Program-made: the position numbers and the translations under genes | Part shown: piece after piece, positions 38,901-51,300 of the stretch | Layout of the letters: every line of letters begins with the position of its first letter | How positions within the stretch are numbered: the first letter of the stretch is position 1 | Notes under the pieces: generated by a model | Databases searched by the model: none | What the model saw: only the letters and a program-made list of their open reading frames with translations | Told to the model about the DNA's origin: nothing | From: Panagrolaimus kolymaensis | Lineage: Eukaryota; Nematoda; Chromadorea; Rhabditida; Panagrolaimidae | Direction of reading: 5' to 3' | Length of the DNA stretch: 64,000 bases | Assembly: GCA_028622995.1 (NCBI GenBank) | Contig: JAJQJQ010000020.1 | Coordinates: forward strand, 868,001 to 932,000

Positions 38901-41900
38901 TTCATTTTTTTAAAATCTTGCAAGATCTTATGCAACATTTACAAAATCAAATTCTTTTCTTTTTTCAGTGTCCAAATTGCACATATTCATGCAAAACTCA
39001 AACAACATTTGAAAAGCATTTCCACCTTCATATGGATCCCAGTCAACTTCTGATTACTACTTCCTCATCATCTTCTTGTGAGAATCCATCCTTCAATATT
39101 TCTTCCAGAGAAGCTTTAGGACTCTCATCATCATCAACAACACCTAATACTTTACAAGGAAGAAAACCTGTAAGTTTTAAACGAGGCGAAATCTTTTTTT
39201 CTTTCTTTTAAAAAAACGTGCATTAAAAAAATATTTGTGCGTGTGCTTTCATTTGCTTGCTGGTGGCTGCTGAGCCCGATGAGAAGAAACAGCAACAACA
39301 AAAAATTGGTAGTAGTAAGGGCGTTTCTATCATCTCTCCTCTTTTTTCCCTTTCCTTTTTTTTCATCTTTTCGCCTTCTCAGCTTTTTTCGGTGTTGAAT
39401 TGAATTGAAAAAAGGCTGCCTGCAAAAAATAAAATCAACCAATATAATTTTCGCCTGTTATTTTTTTCTTTAACCCTTCCTAAAAAAATCATTTTTTTCT
39501 TCTTCTTGTCTTTATTAGGTTAAACACACATAAATAAGAGAGATGATATTTTTTAAATCAAGCCATGATGATACTACATAAATTCCTTGCAACTCTTTTT
39601 TTGTTTGTTTGTTTTTATTTTGCTTTAACAAATTTTTAAAGCACCGATATAAATTGCTTACAAATAAATGCATTGCGTTGATTTAATATATTGATTTAAA
39701 TCAATCAAAGAAAATTGACCATCTTCTTTTTTTTGTTGATGATTTTTTTTAAACTTTTTTCTATTTTTTTTAGGAATTTTCATTACGGTGTAACCTTTGT
39801 CCATATCGATCTAAACACGGATGTGATATGAAAGCGCATCAAAAAATGCATTCAGATCGTGGAGCATTTAAATGTCATTATTGTACATATTCAACAATGA
39901 GGCTCAATGCTCTTAAATCTCATCATGCTTTACATAAAGCTGAACAAGGTTCCATGCCGGAATGTGCTTCCACTCCATCACCCAATCAACCCATGGTACA
40001 AAAATTACCTGAAAAGGAAAAAGAATCAGAATTTTTACCCAAAGAAGTTATCATCACAAAATTATGGGATGATACACATTCACAAGTTATGGGAAGAAAA
40101 ATGATGAAAAATAATGGATCCATTTTTTATCGATGCTCTCATTGCCCTTATGAAGCCAAATATCCTTCAACCTTGAATCAACATTTTAGGTAAGACTACT
40201 TTGAGGATTTTAAAATGATTGAGGACAAAATTGATTTTTTATTACCGTATCCTAAAAACTTTCATTTTCTAAATTTTTTTTAATTATAAGTAGTTCTAAA
40301 ACACGGTTACTTCTCGCAAAAAACTGAAACTTTAAAAAAAAAGTTTTGTATTGATTTTTGCTCTCTGTTTTATGACGTAGATTAAACTTTATGGTCTAAT
40401 AAACGTCACTGTACATAGATGAGAAAAAGGGAAAAAATTGTTTGTTGTTTGGTAAAACCTCAAACAAAGAAGTAGAAAAATAATACAGTGATTCAAAATA
40501 ACGAAATGAAATAATTATCCATTCATTTATTATAGTACTTACATATTTTCATTTTTAGATATCATAATCGAATTGCAAAATATAAATGTCCAAAATGCAC
40601 ATTCGCCACAGATCGAGATGATATTTTACCCAAGCATATTGATTCACATCAAAATGAACCAGCTCCCGATGGTGGATATAAATGCACTGCGTGCCCATAT
40701 CTCGCTGATTCATATGGAAAACAATGGCATCATGTACAAAAGCATAAAAAAGTTGGTAGATTTAATTGCCATATTTGTAAATTTGGTGTTGGTTCAATTC
40801 AATCCTATAATGATCACATGATGCTTCATGGAGTTGTGGGTACAAATGGAATTGAACATACTCCTTTGCCGAATCAAACCATTCCTGTAACAGCTTTAAA
40901 ACAAACCAGCGTCGAATCTGCTACAACCACGGATATTTCATCATCGGGTAATGAACGTCGAACACCTGATGCAATTTCTTCAATTGCTTCAACTTCAAGT
41001 GAAAAGGATAAAAGTGAAGAACGTTCAACCACGAACAGTCTACCAGGGGTGGCAATTGCACAAGATTTTGAATTGGATATGGATTGGTCGGGTGCTTCTC
41101 CCATTGCTTCTTCTTCCATAACAACAACAATAAATGCAAGTCAACGAAAAAACACAGAATCTCCATCAATTAATGGAGGCCCAACCACTCGAGGCAAATA
41201 TAAAACTACTCCATCCAAACGAACACCATTAAAACAACAACAACAACTAAATAATGCTTTGCCACAATTAAATGGACCGTATAAAAATAATATTCAAATT
41301 GAACTTCCACCTATTCCAGCTTCAATTCGTCCAAAACATAAACGGCAATTATCCGATTCATCGCTCCATCCATCTTCAAAAGATGATGAAGATGAAGAAA
41401 AAATTCATGAATGTAAATATTGTCCATTTACATGTTTGGATAAGAAAATGGTTAAGTTCCATATGAGAATGCATCAAGAACCTGAGCGTCCACAAAAGTG
41501 CGCGATGTGTTCGTTCAGTTGTTTTAACATCGATGCCCTTTATTCTCATATGAATGTTCATGCGCCTCAATTGCCTGAAAATATGCTAAATATTATGAAA
41601 AAGAAATTAGCTCAAAGGCGTCGAAATGGTTCATTGCATGAAAGAGAAACCCTTCCATCAAATGCCGCAAACGTATTTCAATGTCAACAATGTTCCTTTC
41701 GAACTGCTTATCAAGATCGATTTTTACAACATCGAATGGAGCATGTTCAGGTTTGAAAAAAAATAAAAAAAAAATTTAAAGATAGAGTAATTATAATTTT
41801 AGCTTTTACAACAACGGCTAATGACCCAAATGAAACGAGCAGCAAATGATGATCGGGATGGAAGAAAATCCAAAATAATTATTAGGAAAAAAGCTGAAAG

Positions 41901-42583
41901 GAAATGGGTAGGATTTTCAATAAAATAAATGAATGCTTCCTTATTTTTCTAAAATCATATTCATTAAACGACTATTCTTCAAACTTGTATAAAATTATAT
42001 TGAGCGCCTTTTTTAGAATTATTGTACACAATGTTCCTTCCGTTGCGATACCCTTGTTGCATTAATGAATCATCAAGAATATCATGGATCTCGAAATAAT
42101 GTATTTCAATGTCGATATTGTAATTACAGTGCCAATAATCACGATGTGGTAACATACCATGAAAATACCCATCACATGGATCTTCCCGCCACTAATCAAA
42201 CATTGAATTTAGCTGCAGTTAATGGAATTATTGATACAGTAAGTTGGAATCGTAGCTAATTTTAATAATTAAAAAGTATGGCTTTGAAAGATTTAAAATT
42301 TTTGACATTTAAGGATCAAATATCTGAAAAGCGTCAAAAATACACATGTACTCGATGCATTTCATTTGCTTGCCATGAACTTGCAGATTATATCAATCAT
42401 TTTGAAACCACACATATGGGTGAACCAGAATTTGAAGATATCATTGAAAAATTACGCATGGGTCTTTTACCAACTTTTAATTTGAGAGTTCCACAACAGC
42501 AACAAACCTGTCATGCTTCAATCGCTCAAGAACAACAACATTCGCCCGTTCTTCCTTTAGCTTCTTCTGAAGCATCTATGTAA
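35934..42583 (+). CDS. Large zinc-finger protein with 20 C2H2-type fingers
   Basis: Twelve exons: 35934-36392, 36457-36666, 36773-36945, 37850-38117, 38276-38478, 38578-38776, 38969-39169, 39774-40189, 40559-41750, 41803-41907, 42017-42238 and 42314-42583; 1,305 residues, every junction GT-AG and in frame. The N-terminus (about 150 residues) is disordered with a poly-Gln run and basic KRKRK patch. I count 20 finger units of the CxxC-F/Y type, from CPRCPAQF through CPYCGKKC, CAECPYKT, CNLCPYRS, CHICKFGV and CKYCPFTC to a final CTRC unit. Spacers are long and irregular, and TGEKP linkers are absent, unlike classical KRAB or Kruppel arrays and more like REST/SPR-3/SPR-4 or hunchback-style proteins. 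It is probably a nuclear DNA- or RNA-binding regulator. I do not recognise an orthologue. A Ser/Thr/Pro/Gln-rich segment separates fingers 14 and 15. Intron 3 (904 bases) is the longest. Confidence 0.88.
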
Positions 42584-43348
42584 TTTCTTTAAATGCCAAT
42601 ATCCAAAAAAAACAAGTCTTTCTAAAACTTTGCAACAAAACATAGGGTTGTTTTAAAGTCTTTCAAAATTATTCCTCTTAAAACTTTCAAAAAATCAAAA
42701 AAGCCCTTATCTTGCAAAAGTTTTCTTTCATTTTATTGTTTGTATTAATAAGCTTAAAAACATTATAATTTTAATAGCTCTTTTATTATAAATGTGTCCA
42801 TAAAAAGGATTTAATCTTTTATTTCTAATGCTCACTGCTTTTTGTCACCAAAAGTCTTTAGTCCCAAATTCCAATCAGCCTTTTGCTCCTTATTTTCAAG
42901 CGTTTTCTAATGGCCTTAAAATTATCGTTTCTTTCATTAATTTTTAAATCTAATGTTATTTTTGTTTCTTTTTGATTTAAATCAGGGTTTTGAAGTATAT
43001 AGTTTATTGTATTATTGATATCCATTACGCCTTTCAATATTTAGTTCAAAAATGTTTGCTCTCCGTAATTTTGCCAAATTTTTTGTTTAACCATGTCACT
43101 TTTGTAAACACATTTACATCTTCTCACTTTTGCTTTCATTTCATTACGTTTGAAAGTCTTTCAACTCAAAATCCAATTATAAAACTGTTTAAAGGACAAA
43201 TCATATTATAATAAATTTATAACAATAACACATAGTTTTTATTTTAACAACAAGAAAACAAAAAATATAAAAAATTCAACAAGACATGTTCACAAAGAAT
43301 ATAAACTATATTTAATTCTATGAGCATCGGGTTAAAATTTGAGTGCAC
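42584..43348. other. Intergenic region between convergent genes
   Basis: AT-rich sequence between the stop of the zinc-finger gene and the stop of the RGG-protein gene on the other strand; it should contain both 3' untranslated regions. The open frame at 42990-43211 is Phe/Ile-rich and unsupported. Confidence 0.45.
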
Positions 43349-44961
43349 TTATTCATCAAAGGCAACTCGTTTTCCTTGTGGACCACCAGATTGACTTTGA
43401 CGTTGTTGTTGTTTCGCTTGCCAACTAGGATGAACACCACCACGATCACCTCGATCATTTCCACGACCACGTCCACCAAAGCCACCGCGAGGAGATCCAC
43501 GTCCACCAAAGCCGCCACGATCATTGCCACGACCACGTCCACCAAAGCCGCCTCGATCATTGCCACGACCACGTCCTTCACCAAAGCTACCACGAGGAGA
43601 TCCACGTCCACCGAATCCGCCGCGACCGCGTCCACCTCGATCGCCACCACGGAAGCTGCTGTTACCATGTTGATTGAATCTTCCACCACGATCACTTCCG
43701 CCACGTTCACTTCCGCCACGAGGACTATGAGAGAAACGACCACCACGATCATTATTACCAAAGTTGCCGCCGCGACCGCGTCCACCAGAAGAACCGCCTC
43801 GATCGCCACCACGGAAGCTGCTGTTGCCACCTCGATTCATTCCACCACCACGCTTGTTATCATTAGAGACATCTTGTTTTTGTTTGTCATCACCAACCTT
43901 TCCTTTCCAGAAACCTTTAGTTTGACCATCATCACCTTTCTTTTTACTTGGTGGAGGAGAAGCATCAGAATCAGCACTTTCATCTAAGCTTTCAGATTCA
44001 TCTGATTCATGTTCAACAAACTAAAAAATGAATAAATAATAAAAAATGTTGAGAAGAAAGAATCACATACGAATTTGCTAGAAGTTGCAGGCTTCTTATC
44101 TTCATTCTTAACATCAAGCTTTGCTTTCTTAGCTGGTGCAGCTTCCAAAGATTTCTCATCTTTCAAGTTGACTTTCTTAACAAGAGAAGTTGATTTAGAA
44201 TCAGAACCAGGTTGAGGTCGTTTTGTGCCACCAGTAGCTGGGGTAGTTTCGGCTTTTTTAGCAGATTTAGGATGAGGAGTTGCAACTGCTGGCTTCTAAA
44301 ATTATTTGTTAGCTATAAAGGTTAAAAAAAAAAGCGAACCTTAGGAATATTTTTAGGAGTTACTTCGGTACCAGCTTTCCCTTTCATTTGGCCATCATTC
44401 TTCTTTGTGGTTGGCATTGGAGTGATATTGACATCAGATTCAGCACTTTCTTCATCACTTGCAGATTCAGTTTCTTCTTCAGAACCGGATTCTTCAAGAG
44501 ATAATTTGCTAGATGTAGCTGGCTTTTTGTCTGCTTTCTTATTGTCAAGTTTTGTTTTCTTGCCAGGCGCAGCTTCCATAGATTTTCCATTTTTCAAATC
44601 CATTTTCTTAGGAAGAGATTTCTAAAAACGATTATAAGATAAGTTATATAAAATATAATAATACCTTTTGAAGAGGCTTTGCTGAAACTTGATCATCGCT
44701 ATCAATATCGATGTTTTCATCATCTGTTTCCAATTGCTCTTCTTCTGATTCATCCGAATCTTCTCCAAGGATGTCGAGTTCTTCTTCATCTTCGAACATG
44801 TCTTCGGATTCATCTTCAGCATGTTGGTTAACGAAATCACGGAAAGTCTCACATTCAAGCAGATGTTGCTTGATTAAGCCAAAGTGTTTTAAAGTAACTT
44901 TAGCAAGCTTTTGATCACTTGGCAAAGTAATCTTTGCATTCTTTTTAGGTTGAAGCGACAT
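43349..44961 (-). CDS. Acidic/lysine-rich protein with a C-terminal RGG box, probably nucleolar
   Basis: Four exons on the minus strand: 44961-44665, 44621-44340, 44295-44071 and 44020-43349; 491 residues in frame. The N-terminus (MSLQPKKNAKITLPSDQKLA) leads into LKHFGLIKQHLLECETFRDF and then a long Asp/Glu/Ser run. The middle is alternating basic and acidic, with a duplicated motif: exon 2 has KSMEAAPGKKTKLDNKKADK and exon 3 has KSLEAAPAKKAKLDVKNEDK, both followed by KPATSSK. The last about 165 residues are Arg/Gly/Phe repeats (RGGFGGRGRGNDRGG), an RNA-binding RGG box. This composition resembles nucleolin, GAR1 or Nopp140-like proteins, but no RRM is seen, so the orthologue is not identified. 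It lies 245 bases downstream of cks-1 on the same strand, with a TTTCAG acceptor 10 bases before its ATG, suggesting a trans-spliced operon position. Confidence 0.8.
43400..43855 (-). repeat. Low-complexity tandem repeat encoding the RGG box
   Basis: Imperfect repeats of GGN-CGN-GGN-type codons, visible on the plus strand as CCACGACCACGTCCACC-like units. Blocks such as RGGFGGRGRGNDRGG recur several times. This explains the long but spurious frames on the opposite strand. Confidence 0.85.
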
Positions 44962-45206
44962 TTTGGTGACTCTGAAAGCATCATAATAAGAATAAAAAGC
45001 ATACATTAACAATTAAGATATCTTAAATGTAGTGAAACATGAAAGTTAAAATAGAAACATAAAGATTAATCAACAAATTTTATTCAAAAAACATTAAAAC
45101 AAGAAGGGCAAGAAAATGCCATAAAGCATGATATATATCTGAGGTGATAAACAGTCAATGTACAAAGTGAGATAAAAAAATAAAAGTAAAACAAGCGCTG
45201 TAGAGC

Positions 45207-45532
45207 TTATCCACGAACACCGACTTCATTAGTACCAGGACGAGATACACCTTTATTAGCACCAGGTTTGGGACGTCTGAACAAGAGAATATGACGTTCG
45301 GGTCCATGAATCATGTAGTGTTGCCATCCAGGAGACATTTGAATACCAAGATTACGCCATTCTGTTTCAGTCAATAATTTATTCTTTGGAACAAGTTTTG
45401 CAACACTTTTGGGAATATGAACATGTCTAAAACATAAAATTAATGTGAGTGTAAGCTATAAAATAAGACATACCTGTATTCATAGACGTCATCATAGTAC
45501 TTGTCCGAGTAATAAAAGTCGTCTTGACTCAT
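45207..45532 (-). CDS. cks-1: Cyclin-dependent kinase regulatory subunit CKS1
   Basis: Two exons on the minus strand, 45532-45474 and 45426-45207, giving 92 residues. The product starts [20 protein letters not shown], the universal CKS start, and continues [39 protein letters not shown] and [12 protein letters not shown], which contain the phosphate-binding residues and the hinge HxPE-type motif of the family. CKS proteins bind CDKs and phosphorylated substrates and are needed for cell-cycle progression, including meiosis in worms. The tail has about 18 extra residues. It is the upstream gene of a same-strand pair with the RGG protein and is divergent from uba-2, with about 670 bases between the two starts. 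Confidence 0.96.
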
Positions 45533-46201
45533 GGTTGAATGTTCGATGAACTAAAAGGACAGTAGAAATAAATGATTGTGAAATTGAAAAAAAAAGCGGG
45601 AAAGTAATGGTAGCGCGAATAAACATACATGTATTAGAAAGCTCGATATACAACAAGGATTATTACGTTGTATCATAAAAAATAGCATTGCTCTATAGTT
45701 TACTGATGGTAAAAAAGGGGTTTAATAGCTTGTAAGTGTAATGAAATGAAACACTAAAGTTTAAAAAATATATGGAAAGCAGGAAAGAAGATAAGGAGAG
45801 GATAGGAAGAAATTAATGTTTATCTTTGGAAGATAAGTTTATGACTATAATGATTTATAGTTGAAATAAAAATGGGGAAGTGGAATATATATTAATTAAT
45901 AAAAAGTCCATAAAATATTCTAAAAAAAGAAAGATATTTGAAAAAATGGCGCCTTTTTCCTTTCTTTTTTGCGAATGAAGAAAGATCGAAAGAAAAAATA
46001 ACCGCCCAAAATTTAAAAAAAAATGAAGCGAGCACTTTTCGTTTTAAGAACCTCTTAAAAAGGTTTCCCCGGGGTGTTTGAAATTTTTACTCATGTCTGA
46101 AATAAAAATGAAAGGAGCAACTTCCTTTTCAAGAAAGCTCATTTTTTCTTTCAACATTTTTATTTTCTTCTAATCCTTACTTTTTTTTATAGGTAAAAAT
46201 C
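45533..46201. promoter_or_regulatory. Divergent intergenic region between cks-1 and uba-2
   Basis: The 669 bases separate two oppositely oriented housekeeping genes and must contain both promoters. I see no specific binding motif. A TTTTTATAG acceptor at 46184-46192 shortly before the uba-2 ATG may be a spliced-leader site. There is no open frame worth calling. Confidence 0.5.
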
Positions 46202-48231
46202 ATGACATGGAAAACATCAGCTTTTATTGAGAGCTTGAAAAAGCCTGTACTAGTTGTCGGTTCAGGTGGTATTGGATGCGAACTCCTGAAAAATCTTGCT
46301 TTAACTGGATTTAATAAAATTCATGTCGTAAGTTTGCTATTGGTTATTATATTTTTCAATCATCATTTTTTTAAATTTTAGGTTGATTTGGATACCATTG
46401 ATATCAGCAATTTGAATCGTCAATTCCTGTTTCGTAAAGAACATGTCGGAAAATCCAAATCTGAAGTCGCTACAGCTGCAGTTAAAGCAATGATGCCTGG
46501 AATTGATATCACTTTTGACCATGGATCTATCACAACGTATGTTTATCTTTTTTGTTGTTCCATTTCTTTTAATTTCTTACATATTTAGAGATAAATACGA
46601 TGTGCAGTTCTTCAAAAATTTCGCAATGGTTTTCAATGCTCTTGATAATAAAAGTAACATACTTTTACATTCGTTTTCTCTCTAATCAAACATAATTTTA
46701 GCTGCCAGAGCTCATGTTAATCGTCTTTGTCTTGCTGCTGATATTCCTCTTTTTGAATCAGGTTCTGCTGGCTATAAGGGAAATGTTTTTGTCATTCTCA
46801 AAGGAAAAACTGAATGCTTTGAATGTCTTGGTAAACCAGCTCAGAAAACTTTTCCTGGATGCACTATTCGTAACACTCCATCAGAATTAATTCATTGTGT
46901 TGTTTGGGCTAAAAGTGTGTTTAATCAACTTTTTGGTGAAGAAGATCCTGAAGATGCGGTTTCTCCTAATTTTGAACGCGATGGTGAAAATGGCAAATCT
47001 AATGGTAATGGTAACCATGAAAACGGAGACAAAGAAGCTATGGGTCCATCTTTGCGAGCCGTTGCATCTGACTCAAACTATGATGTAAAAAAGGTTTTCA
47101 ATAAGGTTTGTTTCTATTACATGTTTTATTTCTGGAATGAAAGCTTTGTTTATAGCTCTACGAAATCGACATTAAATATCTTTTGACTATGGATGACCTA
47201 TGGAAAGATAGACGACCGCCAAATCCTCTTTCTTGGGAAGGAAATTCAGCTGCTGGAACTCACACAATTACTAACAAAGTGTGGCCTATTCAAACATGGG
47301 AAGGCATTTTTACTGATGCTGTTAAACAACTTGGAAAAAATTTTAAAGAAGCAGATGAAAAGGGTGATGTTTTAGTTTGGGATAAGGTGAGTCCATTTTA
47401 AATTTTTGAATTTACTTTAACTTACATTTTTTAGGATGATGACGTTGCTATGAATTTTGTTGCAGCTGCGGCAAACATTAGAGCACACATTTTTCATATT
47501 CCTATGAAATCAACATTTGACATTAAATGTAAGGATTTACCTTAAATTATCTTCATAATTGATCGTTTTTAGCCATGGCTGGTAACATTATTCCTGCCAT
47601 TGCAACAACCAACGCCATCGTTGGTGGAATGATCGTTGTTGAAGCTATTCGAATGATTCGTGGTGGTGGTTCTAATGACCTTCGTGCTGCTTATACTAAT
47701 CCCATACCAATTGCTTCTCGATTAGTTTCCTCTTCAACTGCAAATCCGCCTAATCCAAAATGCTTTGTTTGTGGCGGTGGTCATCGAGAAGTTCGAGTTG
47801 CTGTTAATCTTGAATCAATGAAAGTTTCAACATTTGAAGAACAAGTATTAAAGAAAGGTCTCAGCGTCGTTGCTCCGGATATTATTAACATGCAAACCAA
47901 TAATGTTATTATTTCAAGTGATGGCGATACTGATGGTTCAAAAACTCTGCATGCTGTTGGCGTTCGAAATGGTACTTTACTTGATTGTGATGACTTCAAA
48001 CAAGATTTTAATGTTAAAATTCAAGTTCGACACGAGCCTGCTTTCGATGCTTTTCAATTTGAACTCAACGAAGAAGATGATCCTACTAAAGGAGAAGAAA
48101 CACAAGAAGAAACTGGGGTTATTAAAGAAAGTATGGAAATTGATGAAACCATAAAAACTCGCAAACGAAGTATCCAAGAAACTATGGAAAACGGTGATAT
48201 GCCTTCTAAGAGATCTCGAATTGAAGTTTAA
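46202..48231 (+). CDS. uba-2: SUMO-activating enzyme subunit 2 (UBA2/SAE2)
   Basis: Seven exons: 46202-46327, 46382-46536, 46589-46653, 46702-47105, 47156-47386, 47435-47528 and 47573-48231; 577 residues. The adenylation domain carries the nucleotide loop [20 protein letters not shown], then [28 protein letters not shown] and [12 protein letters not shown]. The catalytic Cys is in [11 protein letters not shown] at about residue 169. Zinc-binding CxxC pairs occur in ECFEC and KCFVC. The C-terminal ubiquitin-like region follows, ending in a basic nuclear signal (KTRKRS, SKRSR). With AOS1 it activates SUMO with ATP and passes it to UBC9. An Asn/Gly/Glu-rich insertion after [12 protein letters not shown] is longer than in human UBA2. 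TBCD starts only 146 bases downstream on the same strand, suggesting an operon. Confidence 0.97.
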
Positions 48232-48369
48232 ATTTATATTGTTTTCATTTTATTGTTTTTTTCTGTCATGTGAAAAAAGTTTTTCTTGTTTACTGTTAAA
48301 ATAATATTAATCCATTTTGATTGGTTTATTACCTTTGGCATTTGCGTTTGGTGTTTTGATAAAGTGGAA

Positions 48370-48377
48370 TCTTTAAG
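48370..48377 (+). promoter_or_regulatory. Probable trans-splice acceptor for TBCD
   Basis: The sequence TCTTTAAG ends directly before the TBCD ATG at 48378. Since the uba-2 stop lies only 146 bases upstream, this is the likely site where a spliced leader would be joined in an operon transcript. This is inferred from position and acceptor-like sequence only. Confidence 0.5.
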
Positions 48378-51300
48378 ATGTCAAAACAAACAAAATTTGC
48401 ACCTGAAGATGAAGTTGTTGGATGCATTCCATTACAATTGGACGAGAATCATGCGAAAGAAATTATTGCGTTAGTTGAAGGTGTTCCAAAATTTACTGAT
48501 ATTGATAATTGTGGTATTAATGTAAGCAATTAAACCTTTGTTAATGATAATTTTACATTAGCTATTAATTTTTAGGTTAGTCGATTTACTCTTCTTATTG
48601 AACTTTATCATTTTGATCCGGCTCTATTGGATTCAATTCTTGTGAAACTTATTGATACTCTTATTGGACATATTGTTTTTCCTGATAATCCTGATACAGA
48701 TTTTTCTCAAACTTCATTGCTTTCATTGATTATATTAAAGCGGTTAACTACTGTACGAGGATATAAAACGGTTATCAGGTTTTTACCCCATGAAGTTTTT
48801 GTTTTACCTAAACTTTTATCCGTTCTTGAATATTATGCTCAAAAGAAAATTCTCAATGATGTTGAAAATGAAGCAATTAATATGCTCCTTATTTGGTTTA
48901 TTATTGTTTGCAGAAATCCTTTTGATTTTCACACTTTTTCTGTGAAAGGTGAAAAAAGTTATCCTGATCGAATCAACGATTGTCTCAATACTTTTCGTCT
49001 TTCATTTGGAGTAAGTTTTGATGATTGAATTTGAAAATTTTTTACTGAAATAAAATTTTTAGAAATATGCATGTTTGACTCTCGCTGAAACTCTTACTCG
49101 CCATGCTGATAATACTGAATTATTAAAACCTGCTATCGATGATGGTTTAACAAATTTAAAGGATGACCAACTAGATTTTAATAAACAGCTTTCTGATTTG
49201 CAATTGCTTTCCACCATTTTCAAAAAGGTTAGTTTCAAATTTTATTAATGCAATATGATATTTCAAGGAATGATTCCTATTGATTTGTTTTTATCTTGCA
49301 TCTTGAAAATCTTTGTTACTGCTCAAGATTTTACTTTGTTTTTCTTTTTTAGGGTAAACGTCCAGAACTCCAGAAATATGGCCATTATGTATATGACGAA
49401 TTAAAAATTTCAATGTTAATGTCATCTGAAAATGTTAGTGCTCGATTACAAACTATTAAATTACTTCAACGCATTGCACTTATTTATTTAAAGCCTAAAC
49501 AAGCAGCTTGGCGATACAAATGTGGTGTTCGATCATTGGAAGAAAATTTGAAAGATGTTGCATGCAATATAATTGAAATCAAAGGAAATGAACAAGGGAA
49601 GTATACGATGACGCCTGAACCTGAAGATGAAGATATCACTGAATTAGAACCAGAACTCGAGAAATTTGTTTGTTATTTTTTGCTTTCGTTTTAAATATTA
49701 ATAAAGAAAAATTATTTTAGGTTAACAAAATCCTTGAGATCCTTCTCAATGGTATCTCGGATAATGATAACTTTATTCGAGCATCATCAGCAAAAGGTAT
49801 TGGCCGAATTGCAGCAAGAATTCCACAGGAATGCGCTGATTGTCTTGTTGAAAAAGTATTTGCTACAAATTTTACACCAATGTCATCAGCAGGAAACTGG
49901 CATGGTGGTTGTAAGTTTTTTTTATTTATGTGAAAGAAAATAACTTTAGAAATGCCATTTCAGGTATGACTATTGCCGAATTCTCTCAACGTGGTTGCAT
50001 TTTACCTAAAAGACTTCCGGTCGTTATGGATCTTGTTTGTAAAGCTTTAGAATTTGATGATTCAGCCAGGGCAACTGCCGTCAATGTTCGAGATGCTTCA
50101 TGTTATATTTGCTGGGCCTTTGCTAGAGGATTTGGAAAGGAAACATTGGATTATGAATTGTTAAAGTTATTATCCTTTAAATTAGTAACTACAGCTTTGT
50201 TTGATCGATCGGTAAATGTTAGAAGAGCTGCAAGTGCTGCATTTCAGGTAATTTTAAAGGATTTATTATTAGCATGTTATCAACTATTTGTAACATGCTT
50301 GGAATTAGTAAAATCTGGGTTTCATCAACTATAAATTAAAATTTCAGGAAAATGTTGGTCGTAATATTCTTCCGAAAGATACTGATAAATTTCCAGAAGG
50401 AATTATACTTTCAACAATGATTGATTATCAATCTGTTGCTCGAATTGAGTCATGCTATTCATCGCTTTGCCTTGAAGTTGCAACGTTTGGTAAATATGTT
50501 AATCCAATGATGGATTCTTTATTGAATATTTTTTCTGGTCATTGGGATGAAAACATTCGAAATATATCTGCTAGAGCTCTTGAAGGTTTAGTCAAATTCG
50601 ATGGTTCGTATGCTGTAAACACATTGATTCCAAAATTTTATCAAAAACTTTCATCCACCGATGTCGACGTCAAACAAGGTGCTCTTCTATGTATTGGTTC
50701 AATTCTTAAAGGATTGTACGAATCAAGAGTTTTCAAAGTCGAAGATATCGATCTAACAAATATCAAAGAAATTGTGCCTAAATTTGCAAAAGCTTATAAT
50801 TCAGCCTATGTTCATGGATCATTGATAATGCTCAAAGCTGTTGGAAGTTTTATTGAATCATTTGCTGAAACTAAACTGCCTTTAAATGACGATGAATTAG
50901 CAGAATGGCATCGAGTTGCTGATAGAATTATTGGTGATTTAAATCCTAAAGTGAGAGAAATTGGAAGAAAATCAGTTAAAAATATTATGCTATATTATGC
51001 TGATGATTCGGATCGAAGTCGAAAGTTCATGAATGTTGTAAAAGAATATTTTCCTAAGGTTTGTTTCATACTTTTGATTTGAATTTTTAAGAATTTACAA
51101 CTAAGACTTTTTTTTGCTTTTAATTACTCTAAAAAAATTTTAGCTTGAAGCTAAAGAATATGAACATACAAGAATTGGTGCCGCTCTTGCACTTGGAGGA
51201 ATTCCTGCAATCCTTTTAAAGCAAAACATTAGTGAAGGAAAAATGTTGGCCGTTGAAATAATTGATAAGCTAATTGCTATGATTGAAGAGTAAGCTTTTT

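Noticed and set aside
43343..43987. Long Thr/Ser-rich open frame on the plus strand over the RGG gene
   Set aside because: It is the complement of the Arg/Gly repeat codons of a spliced minus-strand gene and has no splice or start context of its own.
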